Source: Mucor racemosus
Lineage: Eukaryota > Mucoromycota > Mucoromycetes > Mucorales > Mucoraceae
Direction: 5' to 3'
NCBI GenBank assembly: GCA_027405735.1
Contig: JAPEHQ010000001.1
Span: 6,138,001 to 6,202,000 of the forward strand
Length of the DNA stretch: 64,000 nucleotides
The position numbers were made by a program, and so were the translations under genes. The notes beneath the pieces were generated by a model. It was given only the letters and a program-made list of their open reading frames with translations. It ran no database searches and was not told the DNA's origin. Below, piece after piece: positions 10,559-23,220 of this stretch. Each line of letters begins with the position of its first letter. Position 1 is the first letter of the stretch.

Positions 10559-13500
10559 TTATTTAGGTTTGTTATCTGCAATAATGAAAGCTTCTTGGAG
10601 TATAGTGTGAATGCCTTTTCGATCTTCTCCAGTTTCTTCGTCCTGCAATTCATCGCCTTCTGCAGATATGTTTTTATCTAAACGCAACTTCAAATTAGCC
10701 ATCTTCAAGATGTATTCTTCGATAGTGTCATTAGCAATTAATTTGTGAATGATAACATCTTTAGTTTGACCAACACCTGAATAAAACAGTAAACATTTAA
10801 TAATTTATACAACGTGTAAATCAAAGATAATCTTACGATGTGCGCGATCTTCAGCTTGTTTGTCATTCTGTGGATTGAAATCTATATCATAAAGAATTAC
10901 AATGCTAGGGAATTCATTAGCAATTAATTGATGATGAGTACGATTTACAGTAAAAAAAAAAACTTACTTTGCAGATGTCAAATTAATACCAAAACCACCA
11001 GCCTTTGTACTCAATAAAAATACATCTATATCTGCATTTTCATTGAACTCATCGATTGTATTTTGTCGATCCATAACCTTGGTTTCACCATCGAGTCTCA
11101 AGAAAGAGATATTGATAGTTTTCATGACCAGCTCGAGAATATCTAACATTTTTGTGAATTGACTGAAAATCAACACCTTGTTTCCTTCCTTTTTGAATTT
11201 AGGCAGCAACTTCTTCAATTTCTCAACTTTGCCAGAATCCATCCACTCTTGATTTTGTAAACTATGATGTTGTATTCTCTGTTATAAAAAAAAATTGTCA
11301 ATACAAGTATAATAAAGTACGATTGCATTCAGCATACCTTTTCTTCTCTGCAGAATCTATCCAGTTCAAAATCAGACATAATTGTCATATCTTCATACAT
11401 GTATTCCAAATTAGAATCCCAGTATTTTACATCTTTGTGGAGCTCCTTTGCCATTTCTCTCAGCAAATCATCTGTATATATGTTTCTAAATAGCAATGGA
11501 TGATCAGCTGCTTTTCTCAAATGAATAACAACGTTTGACATATCCTCAAATTGAGCTGCCATTGCGGTCTTTTTCTCCACAATTTTCTCCATGGCACCTT
11601 CTTTGAGACTTTGTAATTCTTGGTATTTCTCCTTGTCTTCTTTTTTGGTATTCTGTAATTCTTTGGCTTCTTCTTTAAGAATAAGTGATTCTTGATACTT
11701 CTTCTTGGTTTGCTCAATAATAAGTGAATAGACTTTTGATTGATTTTCAGTCATGTCACAATGCTGAATGATTTGTTCTTTTTTGGGCAAATCTCCAAGA
11801 ACATTTTCCTTTTTACGGCGAAGAACGAATGGAGTCATCATTTTTTTTGCACGATTGATACGCTCTTTCGCTAATACTTGAATGGATGTATCATCAGCTT
11901 TACTTGCGTTGTCTTTATTGTCATTGCTGGTAGATTTACGAATCTTGAAGATGGAGCGAATATCTTCTTCGTGATTAACAAAGGTTTCAGGCATGATAAA
12001 TGTCAATAATGACACCAATTCTTGAAGGTTGTTTTGCAAAGGTGTACCAGTCAAAAGCAAACGGAAAGGAGTTTTGATGCTCATAAGTGATTTGTATCGA
12101 GCACTAGTACAATTCTTGACCATATGGCCCTCATCAAGAATCATTGAGTGGCATCCTAATTTTTTAAAGAATTTTCTATCGTCCACATGACCAGAAGCTA
12201 AATTATATGTTGTAATAATAACTTGGAAGGCATTGGATTGATTTTCATACAACAAATTCATTCTCTGTTCCATTCTTTCTTGTTGAGATCCATGGTATAT
12301 TCTGATATCCAAACCAGGACAAAAGCGCTCGAATTCTCGCTCCCAATTTTGAATAGTAGAAGATGGGACTATAATTAAATGAGGACCATCTTCACCAATT
12401 TCATTCAGACGGCCCAAGAAACTAATAACTTGTGCTGTCTTTCCCAGACCCATTTCGTCGGCCAAAATACCAGAAATACCTTTACGATAAAGTAATAACA
12501 TCCAATTTACGCCCAACATTTGATAATCTTTCAAGGTCATAGTAGGGTTAACGCATTTAGGTTGTTCAATAAGATACCCATTTAAAGCATCCTGATAACG
12601 AGGCATTGATTTCTTTTTGATGTCAATGTTGGTTAAATTCATGCCAGGTTGATCATCATCTTGTTGTGAAGTGGGTGAAGATTGTCGACTATTAACACTT
12701 AACTCTTCCCAAATATCGAGAATGTTGCGTAACTTGTATCCCAAATTCTCAATCTTCTTAATGATCTGGTCTACAGCTCGATAACCACTCATCATTTCGT
12801 AACAATTATCAATGTATTTGACGCTCAAGCCTTTGGTTTGTTTTAATTTGATCTCAAGATCATCTTCGTCAGCAAATGGTCTCAATTCAATCAATTTATC
12901 AGCAGATGTCGCCTTACATCCAGACATAACTTGCAAATCTTTTGATGAACATGTGTTGAAATATCTAATTACTGCTGTCTGCTTTTGTATTTTAGCGGCC
13001 TCCCAACGCTCTTCCTCGCCATCATCAACATCATCATCATTGCTGTCATCGTCATCATCGTCGTCGTCTTCACTCTCTTCGTTATCTTCATCATCATCTT
13101 CACTAATCTCGATAGCATTTTGTTGCTGTTTGTAGTGTCTATTTGTTAAACGAGGTTTCTTGATGGGTATATGTGTACTTCCTTTGTACATTAATTCCTG
13201 ACAAGCCGCCACAACGCTGCCTTTCTCTCGAAGAGCGGTTCTGATTTCATCAATTGTGGCATTATGAACTATCCTTGTAATACGTTCAATCTTATCCTTT
13301 TCTTCTGTTATTTCATGAAGGTTAATAGCCTTGCTCTGATTCTCAACATATGGTTCATCTACATCATCTTCCATCAAATCATCTTCAGAATCACTGACAG
13401 GTTGACGTCTCTTTTTAGAGTTTGCGAATTTATCAGAGGAAGTTGATACTTCATCAATTGAGCCATCATCTGCCACTTCATCGTCATCTTGTTCTGCTTC

Positions 13501-13986
13501 TTCATCAGAGGAAAACACTATTCTGTTCATCTTCTTCATTGGTTTTCTTTCTCTTAATACACGTTTGGATCCAACCATAATAACGTCATCATCATCTGAA
13601 TTCTCATCTCTTATCTCGTTCAAATGTCCCTCTTCATTTTCGTCCTCAGAATCATTGTCAATGTTCATGACTTTTGATTGTTGTTTAAGTCTTTTGGTAG
13701 AAGTTGTGAGATCGAAAAGAGGTTTGTTTAGTTTGGATTCGAAACCGACTTTCCCAAAAGTTTCAGCTAAATTATCAGTGCTGCTGTTTCCACTACTGCT
13801 TTTTGAAAGTGAGAATGCAGATGACTTGGAAGCAAACATAGGGCGATTGATGCTTTTCAGGTTAGCATTGACTTTAATCATTGGGCGATTGTCATTTTCT
13901 ATAGGTTTTTTCACTGGATTAAAGAAAGAACTGATTGATCTGTTATTTTGACTAGCAGGAGAGTGCTTTGATGAGGTAGGTGGCAT
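10559..13986 (-). CDS. FUN30: Fun30/SMARCAD1-type SNF2 chromatin remodeller
   Basis: ATP-dependent nucleosome remodeller of the Fun30/SMARCAD1/Etl1 subfamily, a nuclear factor linked in other eukaryotes to heterochromatin and DNA-end resection. Four exons: 13986-11338, 11278-10968, 10904-10837, 10776-10559; 1,081 aa with consistent phases. The N-terminal half is acidic and serine-rich with long D/E runs, and has a CUE-like segment near residue 240 (around IVHNATIDEIRTALREKG). The SNF2 core carries Walker A (DEMGLGKT), the DEGH box, and LLLTGTPLQNNLQEL, whose surroundings are SMARCAD1-like. Motif V (GFGINLTSAN) spans intron 2, and motif VI (QAEDRAHRVGQ) spans intron 3. The start is the first ATG of a long open frame. 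The subfamily call is firm from the helicase motifs; the exact ortholog is inferred. Confidence 0.92.
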
Positions 13987-14953
13987 TATTTTCTGCTTGA
14001 TAGTAAAGGGTGAAAAAACTTCATAAAAATTTTTTTTTTACGTGAGGCATCCAAATGAATTTCACATACCTCCTGCCAATCCCCTTTGTGTTTCAAATCG
14101 AGAGGTTACTGAATTAAGATCGAACCAAATTAGCACCAATTTGACACTTCCTGTCTAGAGACGCACAATCTTCTATATAGATCGATTGCTTAATGTAAAT
14201 CACTTCTGCAGTATCCTATATCATGACATTGCCTTATTTAAAGTCGTTATTTTCGCATTGGTTAACACCAACAACAAAAACTATGTTTTTCCGTTATTTA
14301 TATGGTTTAAAGGCTTTTTTTTTATATCCTTGAAACACAATATTCATCATTTTAAGCCAAATCACAATTCATAACAGTTTATCTATATTTTGACATGTAT
14401 ATACTATAAGCTGTATACATAGTTGCTGGTGTAATCAAGCATCACAATAGATGTACATATTTCAATCATATCTCTAGAAGGATTTCCAAAATTCCTATCA
14501 AATGTCGACCAAAGTTGCGATTGTTTGATAAAATTATATTCTTATTCTTTCCCAATGCATGTCATAGTAACTTGTGTTCAAAAAATGATTAACACACTGA
14601 TACACGATATAGAATTGTCTCAAAACAGCGGTTGAATTCATGGCCTCGAGCAAGCAATAGGAGGAGTCACAAGAAAACGTGGGGAAGACGTTCTGGCACA
14701 CCTGAATGAATCTAGTGATCCTCCAATTTATACTTCCTCCTATTTCAATTACTTTTCTCTTTTGTTTAAAATCAAGAAAATGACTGAAATAGACTTGAAT
14801 GATAATTTACAATATAAGACTCAAGATTTTTATCCAAACTCACAACCTATAAAAATAAATGTAAAATCCAAAATATATAATATATAATATATGAAGTGTA
14901 TAGATGGCTAATATGCATACTTTGTTTCATAGTCAAATCAAGGCAATTCGGCA
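13987..14953. other. Intergenic region, FUN30 / WD40 gene
   Basis: Divergent promoter region of about 970 bp. It is AT-rich with scattered short frames (for example 14186-14374) that resemble nothing known. No RNA gene or repeat was recognised. Confidence 0.6.
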
Positions 14954-17579
14954 ATGCGTAAAGATGACTGCCCGAGAAATGATCTATGTAAGAAAACTAA
15001 TGATACTTTTTTGTCTTATAGTATCGTTAAATAGTAGTAAAAGTGATGATGCATTTATACATGAAGCGAATCAACCAGAGGAAACGCATTTCAAGAGTAA
15101 AACAGGCTAATATTTGGATCTCATTACTTGCAACTAATCTGCCTCTATTTGATTAGAGCTTCCCAGCATATATTTGCACGAAGAAGAAGACATAGATAGA
15201 TTTTCGATGCATAGCAGCATGTATGAGGATGTAGGAATGGACACAACTTCAAAACTAGAGTAACTATTTAAAAAGTTAATTAGCAAACATACTATTAATA
15301 GCTATCGTTGAAATCAGAAAATCGCCCAAAAGAAGCTTCTTTGAAAGAATAGGTATAAAAAAGAAACATAACCAACCGAATCCCGAATCAAACCTCGAGC
15401 TAGATCATCCTCAATTATCTGATGAAGATGAAAATAATCTTAATGAGGACGATATGGATATAATTGGCGATAATGCAGATGAAGAGGAAAACGAAATTAG
15501 TTCTTGTTCCTCATCCGAAGAGGGAAATGTACCTCAAATAAGCGTTTCTACTCCAACCTCAATACCTGGACGTCCAAGTTCGTTGAATCAGAGTAATAAC
15601 TACCTAAATGGAAAGTATATCAAGGTAACTCAAAAAAGCTTAAGTGGATATAAAGGCATGGTTATTGATTAGGAAACGCAGATGAAAACAAAGCATAAAA
15701 AGAATCATCAAGAGTTTTCACGACTAATGTTAGCTCAAGCAATCCAGACTTCTCATAAACCCGATATCCTTTTAATGGGACCTAACAATAAAAATGAATA
15801 TCAAAATCACTACCGAATGTCATCTGATTCATCGACTGAGCCAAACCCAAATCATCCCTATGGTGCAATTTGGTCGCTTAAATTTAGTAAAGACGGACGT
15901 TATTTAGCATCGGCTGGCCAGAATTGTGTAATTTATTTATGGATACTGCTGGTCCAAAGTCAACAAGATGTGCCCGATTATTCGATTAATGTATTAGAAG
16001 AAAAGCCTTATATGGAATTTGTTGGACATAAAGCTGATGTGTTAGATCTTGCATGGTCAAAGGTTATATTTATATTGTATATATAAAAACCATTGTGGCT
16101 TAATTAAATTATTGTAGAACAATTTCTTATTATCGAGTTCAATGGATCATACAGTAAGGTGAGATTTGCTTTGATCTTCATTCACGTTATAATCACAATA
16201 CCAACTAAACCCGTACAGATTATGGCATACAACTCAAAAAGATTGTTTATGTGTGTTTCAGCATTTAAATTTTGTTACTTCTATTGAATTTCATCCCAAG
16301 GTAGTATCAAATTGATTATATTATATAATCGACTAATAGTATGAATTAGGATGATCGTTTTTTCTTATCTGGATCTATGGATGGCAGAATTCGAATCTGG
16401 AGTATACCCGAGAAACGGGTTGCATTTTGGAATGAAATTCCAGGAAACCGACTTGTTACCGCTGCAGGCTTCACGCTGGATGGTAAAACTGTAATTGCAG
16501 GCTCACATGATGGTCATTGCTATTTTTTCGAGACACAAAGCTTAAAGTATATCACACAAATATCTGTAAATAGTGATACCACTAGCAATCGTAATTCATC
16601 ATCGAAAAAAGGTCCAAAAATCACAGGCATTGAGATGATGCCCGGCATGCCACCAGGAGATGAGAAATTGTTAGTAACGAGTAATGATTCCAAAGTGAGG
16701 TTGTACAATATGAAGGACAAAAGTTTGATGTTTAAATACAAAGGGGTAGAAAATACATGTCTTCAGATAAAAGCAACATTCAGGTGTGTAAATTACGCTA
16801 TAAATATTTTGTTTCTTTTTGTGTTCTTACTATGTTTGCTTAGTGATGATGGAAGATACATAATCAGTGGATCAGAAGATTGCCACACTTATATTTGGCG
16901 AACTGAACAATCGAGTGTATCGCCTTTACATCATTTACAAGAATCAAGAAGTAAAGCATTATCTGTGTTTGGTCATGTTGGTGAATCTACCATTAATTTT
17001 CCTACGCACCATTTTGATAACCATTCATCACCAGCAATACAGCAGAATCAGTCTCAACAGCCATCACAACAACACAATCAACAGCAAACAAGATTTTCAA
17101 AGTGGCTCAAGAAAAGAGATAATCATACTGATAAAATTCGAAGTCGAACAGAGTACTTTGAAGCACACGATTATGTAGTGACAGCAGCCATTTTTGCACC
17201 TATGAAAACCAGACAGTACATTGCAAAGTCAAAGCATGATACAATTTACAATAACACGCCGCTAAATCTAAGAAGATTATCAACTACAAGCAATAGTAGT
17301 CATTCATCTTCTTTTGCAGAAGAAGATCATTACTCAGAGGGACATATCCTAGTTACTGCTGATTTTCGTGGACTCATCAAAGTATGGCGAATAGATTCAG
17401 GTTCTTACGGTCAGCAAAATAATATAGCAACATTACCTATCGATACCCAATCTTTACAAGCTACATCATCCTTAGAGTTATCTACTTCCCCTAGTGGTGG
17501 TGGCGTCCGTTCTATCTCATCTCCATCGCCCAAGGTTCGTAAGAATTTCGGGCTATTTTCATCACGACAGTCAAAATAA
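14954..17579 (+). CDS. WD40-repeat protein, WDR44/Dgr2-like
   Basis: Nine-exon WD-repeat protein, 733 aa: 14954-14987, 15022-15096, 15157-15259, 15318-15624, 15673-16062, 16118-16158, 16219-16300, 16350-16783, 16844-17579. An acidic, low-complexity N-terminal third is followed by the anchor segment (YIK..EFSRLMLAQ), then WD blades: GAIWSLKFSKDGRYLASAG, the DLAWSK block, SSSMDHTVRLW, SGSMDGRIRIWS, and later ISGSEDCHTYIW and LVTADFRGLIKVWR. The order and the pre-WD anchor resemble human WDR44 and yeast Dgr2/YMR102C, proteins with trafficking or stress roles. The 48-nt intron 15625-15672 contains an in-frame TAG that would otherwise end the protein. Intron 1 is only 34 nt, so the first exon and start are the weakest part of the model; an in-frame stop lies just upstream of the chosen ATG. 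Confidence 0.8.
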
Positions 17580-17984
17580 GATATCGTCCATAAAAAATAA
17601 TACGAAGGGCTGGAAATAATACCATATTAAACAAAATGTCATACATACTATCAAATACTTAAACTTGATTTAAAGCATATGTCTAGAAGTCTATTTATAA
17701 TACTTCGTTTTTTTATATATACATTAAAGTATCCGTTGTATAACGTTTAAAGAGATTTTCAAAATATCTATTGAACTCTAATGTTTTTATTCATGGCAAG
17801 TATATCCCAGAACAATGATGAATATCGTTCGCTAGAAGTTCTTTGCTCGTGTTACAATAATTTTAACTACATCAACATTTCTCAAATCGAGTGTTTACAT
17901 AGAATAGGACATCGTTTTATCTCAAGAGAAGCCTCAAAAGCAGATGAGGCATACTGAAAAAAGAGGTCCAATTTATAGTCTTTA
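17580..17984. other. Intergenic, 3' of WD40 gene
   Basis: About 400 bp of AT-rich sequence with the probable 3' UTR and terminator of the WD40 gene. Nothing else was recognised before the dispersed repeat begins. Confidence 0.5.
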
Positions 17985-19010
17985 TTCAACTATTTTTTTC
18001 ACTAAATAACACCAAGATAAAATTATATGTCAATGTACCTGAGATGTTCACCTTTAATCCAAAAACAAGTATCCAAAAATATCCTATCTTTTACTGTTGG
18101 TATTAATTTTCAAATACTAATGTTTCAGATTTTTACACGTATTTCATTGTGACAAATTAAAAACTTTGGGCCTTTATATCTCTACAAAAAAATAAGCTAT
18201 ACTAACACTTTTTAATAATAAAACTTACTTGTTTTAAAGCGCTTTATAATATATTTAAGTATAAAAAAATTCTGAGTACTTTTATATTTTTTCACTTTTT
18301 TGATATTTTTTGTAGTAGATTTCAAAATATTTGTTAAATTGAGTAGCTGTTTTTTTTTTACTCATGTTATCAAGATCGTTGAGCTTTCTCGGATCCAATT
18401 TAGTTTTTTTGAAAATATTGATTTTTCATGGAGATATCCTCAAAAATGTGTACAAAAAGATACCTTCATTTCTAGCTTCCATTTTTCCCTTGTATACCCA
18501 TATCCTAAATTCTGAATCTGAAAAAAATTTGCACAAAAATATTGTTTTCTCTACGAAAAATGCAGCTAGAAAATTCCGCAATAGCTCGATCGATAGATAA
18601 TTTTGTTGCGCATCATTTTAATTTATAATATTCTAAATATGCTTATAAAAAGTGATGTGTATCTTCAAAAAACCTCCAAAATTTCAATTGCATTTTACGC
18701 GAAATTTAATGTGAAATGTTTGTCTGAATTTTATTTAGGTGGATACAAAATCCAAAACTGTACAAAAACTATCTAATACACTAGGTTGACTTACTTTGCA
18801 GCTCATGAGCCATTATACAATTTTATTTTTTTGATCCTTTTCTGGTCGATTTGTCAAATTGATTTTGAAACCCAGTGACCATAGGGTTAAGCTGTAATAT
18901 GAACTATTATTTTGATTATCTCGACCGAAAATTGATATTTTTCGCTGAAAAAAAAAAGTAGGGTAGCCTTAAGTTGGACCTATACTATTAATACAAAAAA
19001 TAAATACCTC
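17985..19010 (+). repeat. Dispersed repeat copy B
   Basis: Diverged, plus-oriented copy of the core found in the left tandem array. It matches from the segment reading CACTAAATAACACC (unit position about 856) through the CCAAAACTGTACAAAAACTAT and GACTTACTTTGCAG blocks to about unit position 1850. It carries the inner inverted motif pair: AATATTGATTTTTCATGGAGATA near 18415, and its reverse-complement-like partner near 18915-18945. The start is truncated relative to the other copies, so no fixed end is evident. Similarity to an unknown continuation may extend toward 19450. Confidence 0.8.
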
Positions 19011-19598
19011 AATTTAGGCGCTCAATTTTTTGCAATTAATTTTAGGTTAATTTTGGACAATGTTGGGCCAGTGCATTCATATTCTGATATTAATATTTCT
19101 ATTTTCGGCAAGATATCAATGGCCTATAGAGAGAAGGTACATCTTCTTTAAAGATTTTACGTAGTTTGACTTAATATTGGGCGAAAAATTCGAAAATCAT
19201 TTGAATACCATCTGAAACCTACTTTTTACAGTCGTAAAAATCGTCAACAAAAACTCTGTCTCAGCGAATTTCAATCCTAATAACTTCCAACTTTACATGA
19301 GAGTAGGGATACCTCTTGGACATGCTGATCTCAAAGGGTAACTTCAACAGCCTACTGTTTGTTGAGAAAAACATAGCCAAAGTGCACCTACAGCTTACTG
19401 CGCACTTTTATTGAAAACAATTTAAATACGATTTTTATGAATACTGATCCAAGTAATAAGCTGCCACTTTCATGGATATATGTATGAGTAGGTATATATA
19501 TATACTACAAGCATTTCAGATACCAGCTACTATGGGTCGTTGTACATTCAGTATGTTTGAACAACAAGTTGATTATTTGCTATTATCTTTACTACGCC

Positions 19599-20085
19599 TA
19601 AGTATAAAAGACGAGCCGAGCCTAGGACGAGCTTGACCAAAGCTCGCCACAACGAGCCGAGCTTTGTATCACTCGAGCTCGAGCCGAGCTTTAATAAAAG
19701 CTCGTTTGACAAAGACGAGTTTTTGACTTTTTTTTAAAAAGCTCGTTTGAGAAAGACGAGCTTTTGACTTCTTTTCAAAAAGTTCAAATTTAAATAATAA
19801 TTAGTAAATGCTATGACATTATTACTTTAGATAATTGTCAATTGACATTCATAAGTTTGCTTTACTTTAGATATTTGTCACTGGAAAGGTAAAATAAAGC
19901 TCGCATTGAGATGATGAGTTTTAGTCGCTGCATAAAAAAGCTCGTTTGGGGTAAACGAGCTCTAGTCACGCGCAAAAAAAAGCTCGTCGAGGTTGAACGA
20001 GCTTTTTTGTAAGCTCGTCTAACTTTAACGAGCCTTGAGAAAAGCTCGGCTGCATAAAAAAGGCTCGGCTCGTTTAATATCACTA
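19599..20085. mobile_element. Non-autonomous hAT-like element (MITE), 487 bp
   Basis: Flanked by a perfect 8-bp direct repeat ACTACGCC (19591-19598 and 20086-20093), the target-site duplication length of hAT elements. The ends form imperfect terminal inverted repeats of about 24 bp. The left end TAAGTATAAAAGACGAGCCG and the inverted right end TAGTGATATTAAACGAGCCG both run on into AGCC. TAGTG at a terminus is hAT-like. The interior is packed with AAGCTCG / CGAGCTT motifs in both orientations, forming many small hairpins, as in hAT subterminal repeats. No transposase frame is present, so movement would need a transposase supplied from elsewhere. The 73-aa minus frame inside is a by-product of the repeats. 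Confidence 0.85.
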
Positions 20086-20093
20086 ACTACGCC

Positions 20094-21986
20094 TACTTAA
20101 GGTCAGTAAACTTACCAGTTCTCGACGAATATGGATCCAAATGACCTCCTGTTGCAATAGGATATACCTCTAGTATTGATCCACAGAATTGCAAAAGGTT
20201 CAGCCTCCCCGAATTGCTGTGAAAATGGAGAAATAAAAATTCATACTTCTCGTTTAAACTATTATATTTTGTACGGATTGTTTCAAATATTCTTAGAAAA
20301 ATTTTATAATATCAAATAATGGTTCAAAATTAAATTTTAAAGTTGTGATTAATGCGCAGTAAAAATATGAATAACATAACTTGATTTCATTAGCATATAG
20401 CTGTTTTTGAAGGATTTTTGGGCATATTTTGAAAAAAAAATATTTTCCTCTGCTTGAAAAAAAATTAGGCGACTGGAAAAATGCTTGCAATCGATGAATA
20501 TTAATCTAAATGGGCTGCAAGTTTCAAAGTATATACTACACATGTAGAAGGCTGAAGTATTGTATATCCATATCTATAGTTTAAGCATCCCATTGATTTG
20601 GTGGCTAAAGCATAGGAATTAAGCCCTCACTTTTTCCAAGCGGGCTTCGTAGCTCAGGAGATCACCAGAAATTGGAAATAGCGAAAAATGCAGCAAAGCT
20701 GAGAGTATTTCATTACCAATTCTTTGGGTCACTAATACAGGCTACTATTGTAATAAACTTGTTAATATATCTATCTTCCTACATTTCAAAAATCGGAGCT
20801 CTTTTCCTTTTTTTCTTTCAAATCATATTAATTAATAAGGATTTGCCCACAGGGCCCAATGTAATGGCCTAGTTACATTACATAAGCATAACTCACATAT
20901 AAATAACAGCTTAGAACAGAGCAATTGCACATTAGTGGATTTATATGTTCTTTCCTTTTCTTTATATATTTATCACACCAAACCCAATAAATATATCTTA
21001 TCACTTATTTATCACTGCTACTTATAATTAATTGATACATAATATATAACTCAATATAATCAATCATAGGTAATCGTATACTAATAATAGCAATTGCAAT
21101 TGCAATTATACAGTAATACCAACCTCTCTCCCAACCATAGAATTAAGCCAATAATATAATGATTCAATTATATAACCAAATTGGACAACCTGATCTATTG
21201 CATCCAAAACCCAACAGAAAATTTTAATCTTAATATACGCAACAAAAAGCATAGTAAGTCGATCTAATACCTTAACTCTTTTAGGTACACCTTTGGATCC
21301 TGCATCGATTGGTATAAATCCTGAAAAAAAAGATCAAAAAATTTACTGTGAAATGGAAGCCTTTTCTCTTGGTTTTCAAATTTGAGAATCGATTTTATAT
21401 ACTTTTTTTTTACTAATATTAAGGTTTACACATGAATTTACGATTTGACTACAAAATAAAAGAATAAATTCTGATATATACCCTTTCACGGTTGAGATAT
21501 CGAATTGAAACAACCAACAAATCATGCCAAAAGTAGACAGCATCAAATAAAATGATTGGCAATCCAAATCCATTTTTACCCCTTTTTCTCTTGTAAGCTT
21601 GAATATCCTTCATTTCTGATTCAGGTCAATTTATATCTATAGAGAGGTTTGGGTTAACTTTTAAATATTGATGGTTTTTTGCATACCTAAAAAGAGCTCA
21701 AAATTTCCTTGTTATTTTATTAATTAACTAATAATCAACGCAAATGTCCAGAGCAAATTGAAAACAAAAAAAAAAACAAAAAAAGGAATAAAAAAAAATA
21801 AAAAAAAAATAGAGAAAAAAAAAAGAGGATAGTATGTAGTAAAGGTACAAAACAATATGTATATATACAAAAAAGAAGGAATAAACAGTAGGAATGTGTA
21901 AATATAATATAAATATGATTTGAACAAAAATAAGAGGGTATGCAAATAGTGATAATAATAGTAGTAGTAATAGTAGGTTGAGTGGG
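20094..21986. other. Gene-poor intergenic region
   Basis: About 1.9 kb of AT-rich sequence. It holds only short frames without recognisable content, a 16-nt stretch (near 20641) like the 5' half of a tRNA but without the rest, and A-rich low-complexity sequence at 21765-21830 next to the 3' end of the histidine kinase. No gene is supported. Confidence 0.5.
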
Positions 21987-23180
21987 TTATAAGAGATGAT
22001 GAGAAGTGGTGGTAGTCGAAGAAGAAGAGGCAGTTTGAACATCCAGCATTGGATCATCTGCTGCATTGGTGGTTTCGGTAGATGTTGAAGCAACAGGATC
22101 AATACTGATAGAATCAGTATTATCTGTAGTAAACACTTCTTCCATTTGCTTTTGTGCAAGCTTTCTTCTTTTCTTACGCTTATTGGCACATGTCTTCAAA
22201 GCCGACTTCATCTCTGTCATTGTAAACGGCTTACTGATGAAATCATTCATTCCTGCGTCTATACAGATCTGTCGATCTTCACGTGATGCTGAAGCTGTTA
22301 ATGCAATAATATAGACATCCACTGTATTTAAAAGATCCAATGTGGAAGAAGATTCATTGGTATGTTTATCGCTTGGAGAAGCAGTTGATGGTGCCATATC
22401 TGCTTGCTTTTGGCGAGTTCTCTCTTTGATGATTTCTCGAGTAACTTCAAGACCATCCATTTCAGGCATATAGAGATCCATCTAATGTTATAATTTTTAG
22501 TTAAATTTGATGTATATGCATTCAATTTTAAACAATGCTTACAAAAATAACATCAAATACCGAAGTTTTCATGAGTGTCAACACTTCACTTCCATTATTT
22601 GCAATAGCTACATCGACATAACCTAAACGTTTTAATATACTGATAGCAATCTTTTGATTTACTATGGTAGAAAACAATCAATACAATGCTATTATTGGGC
22701 AAAAGAGCGAACTTACATATATTATCTTCAGCTAACAAAATTCGTAAAGGATGTAGCTTTGCAAGATTTTCTTCTTTAGTTTGAGGCTTCCGATTATGAT
22801 AATGTTGTTTTGTGATACCAATTCGAGTGCTGCGACTAGCGGGTGATAGCAAATCACTATATGATTTTCTACTTTGACTAGTACCACCATTGTTTGCGCT
22901 TAAATTATTATGAATATTATTATTGCCACTGCTATTGCTGGCTAAAGCTCTTTTTACATCTTCGGCATTTCGAGATTCCATTAAAGTCGGATTGGGTGGT
23001 TGATTTAATGAATGTGTATCTTCTGCCATAGGAGAAAAAGATTCATTATTTCCAGATGTTTGAATAATTTGAGGTATCAATTGAGGCTCTGTTCGAGGAT
23101 TATACATGTCAGAAGAGAAAAATTGTTGATGTGTAGTCCTTGGAAGGGCTGGACGGTGCATTTGCTGCTGCTGCTGCTGC

Positions 23181-23220
<40 letters not shown>

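Noticed and set aside
12812..13135. 107-aa plus-strand frame rich in serine
   Set aside because: Antisense of the Asp/Glu-rich segment of FUN30.
15670..15672. In-frame TAG in the WD40 gene as a pseudogene sign
   Set aside because: It is the last codon of a plausible 48-nt GT..AG intron whose removal restores a conserved segment.
20641..20660. GGGCTTCGTAGCTCAG, resembling the 5' end of a tRNA
   Set aside because: No anticodon arm, B box or 3' acceptor strand follows; at most a fragment.
21728..22189. 153-aa minus frame with hydrophobic tail
   Set aside because: Alternative frame over the receiver exon and A/T-rich 3' flank of the histidine kinase.
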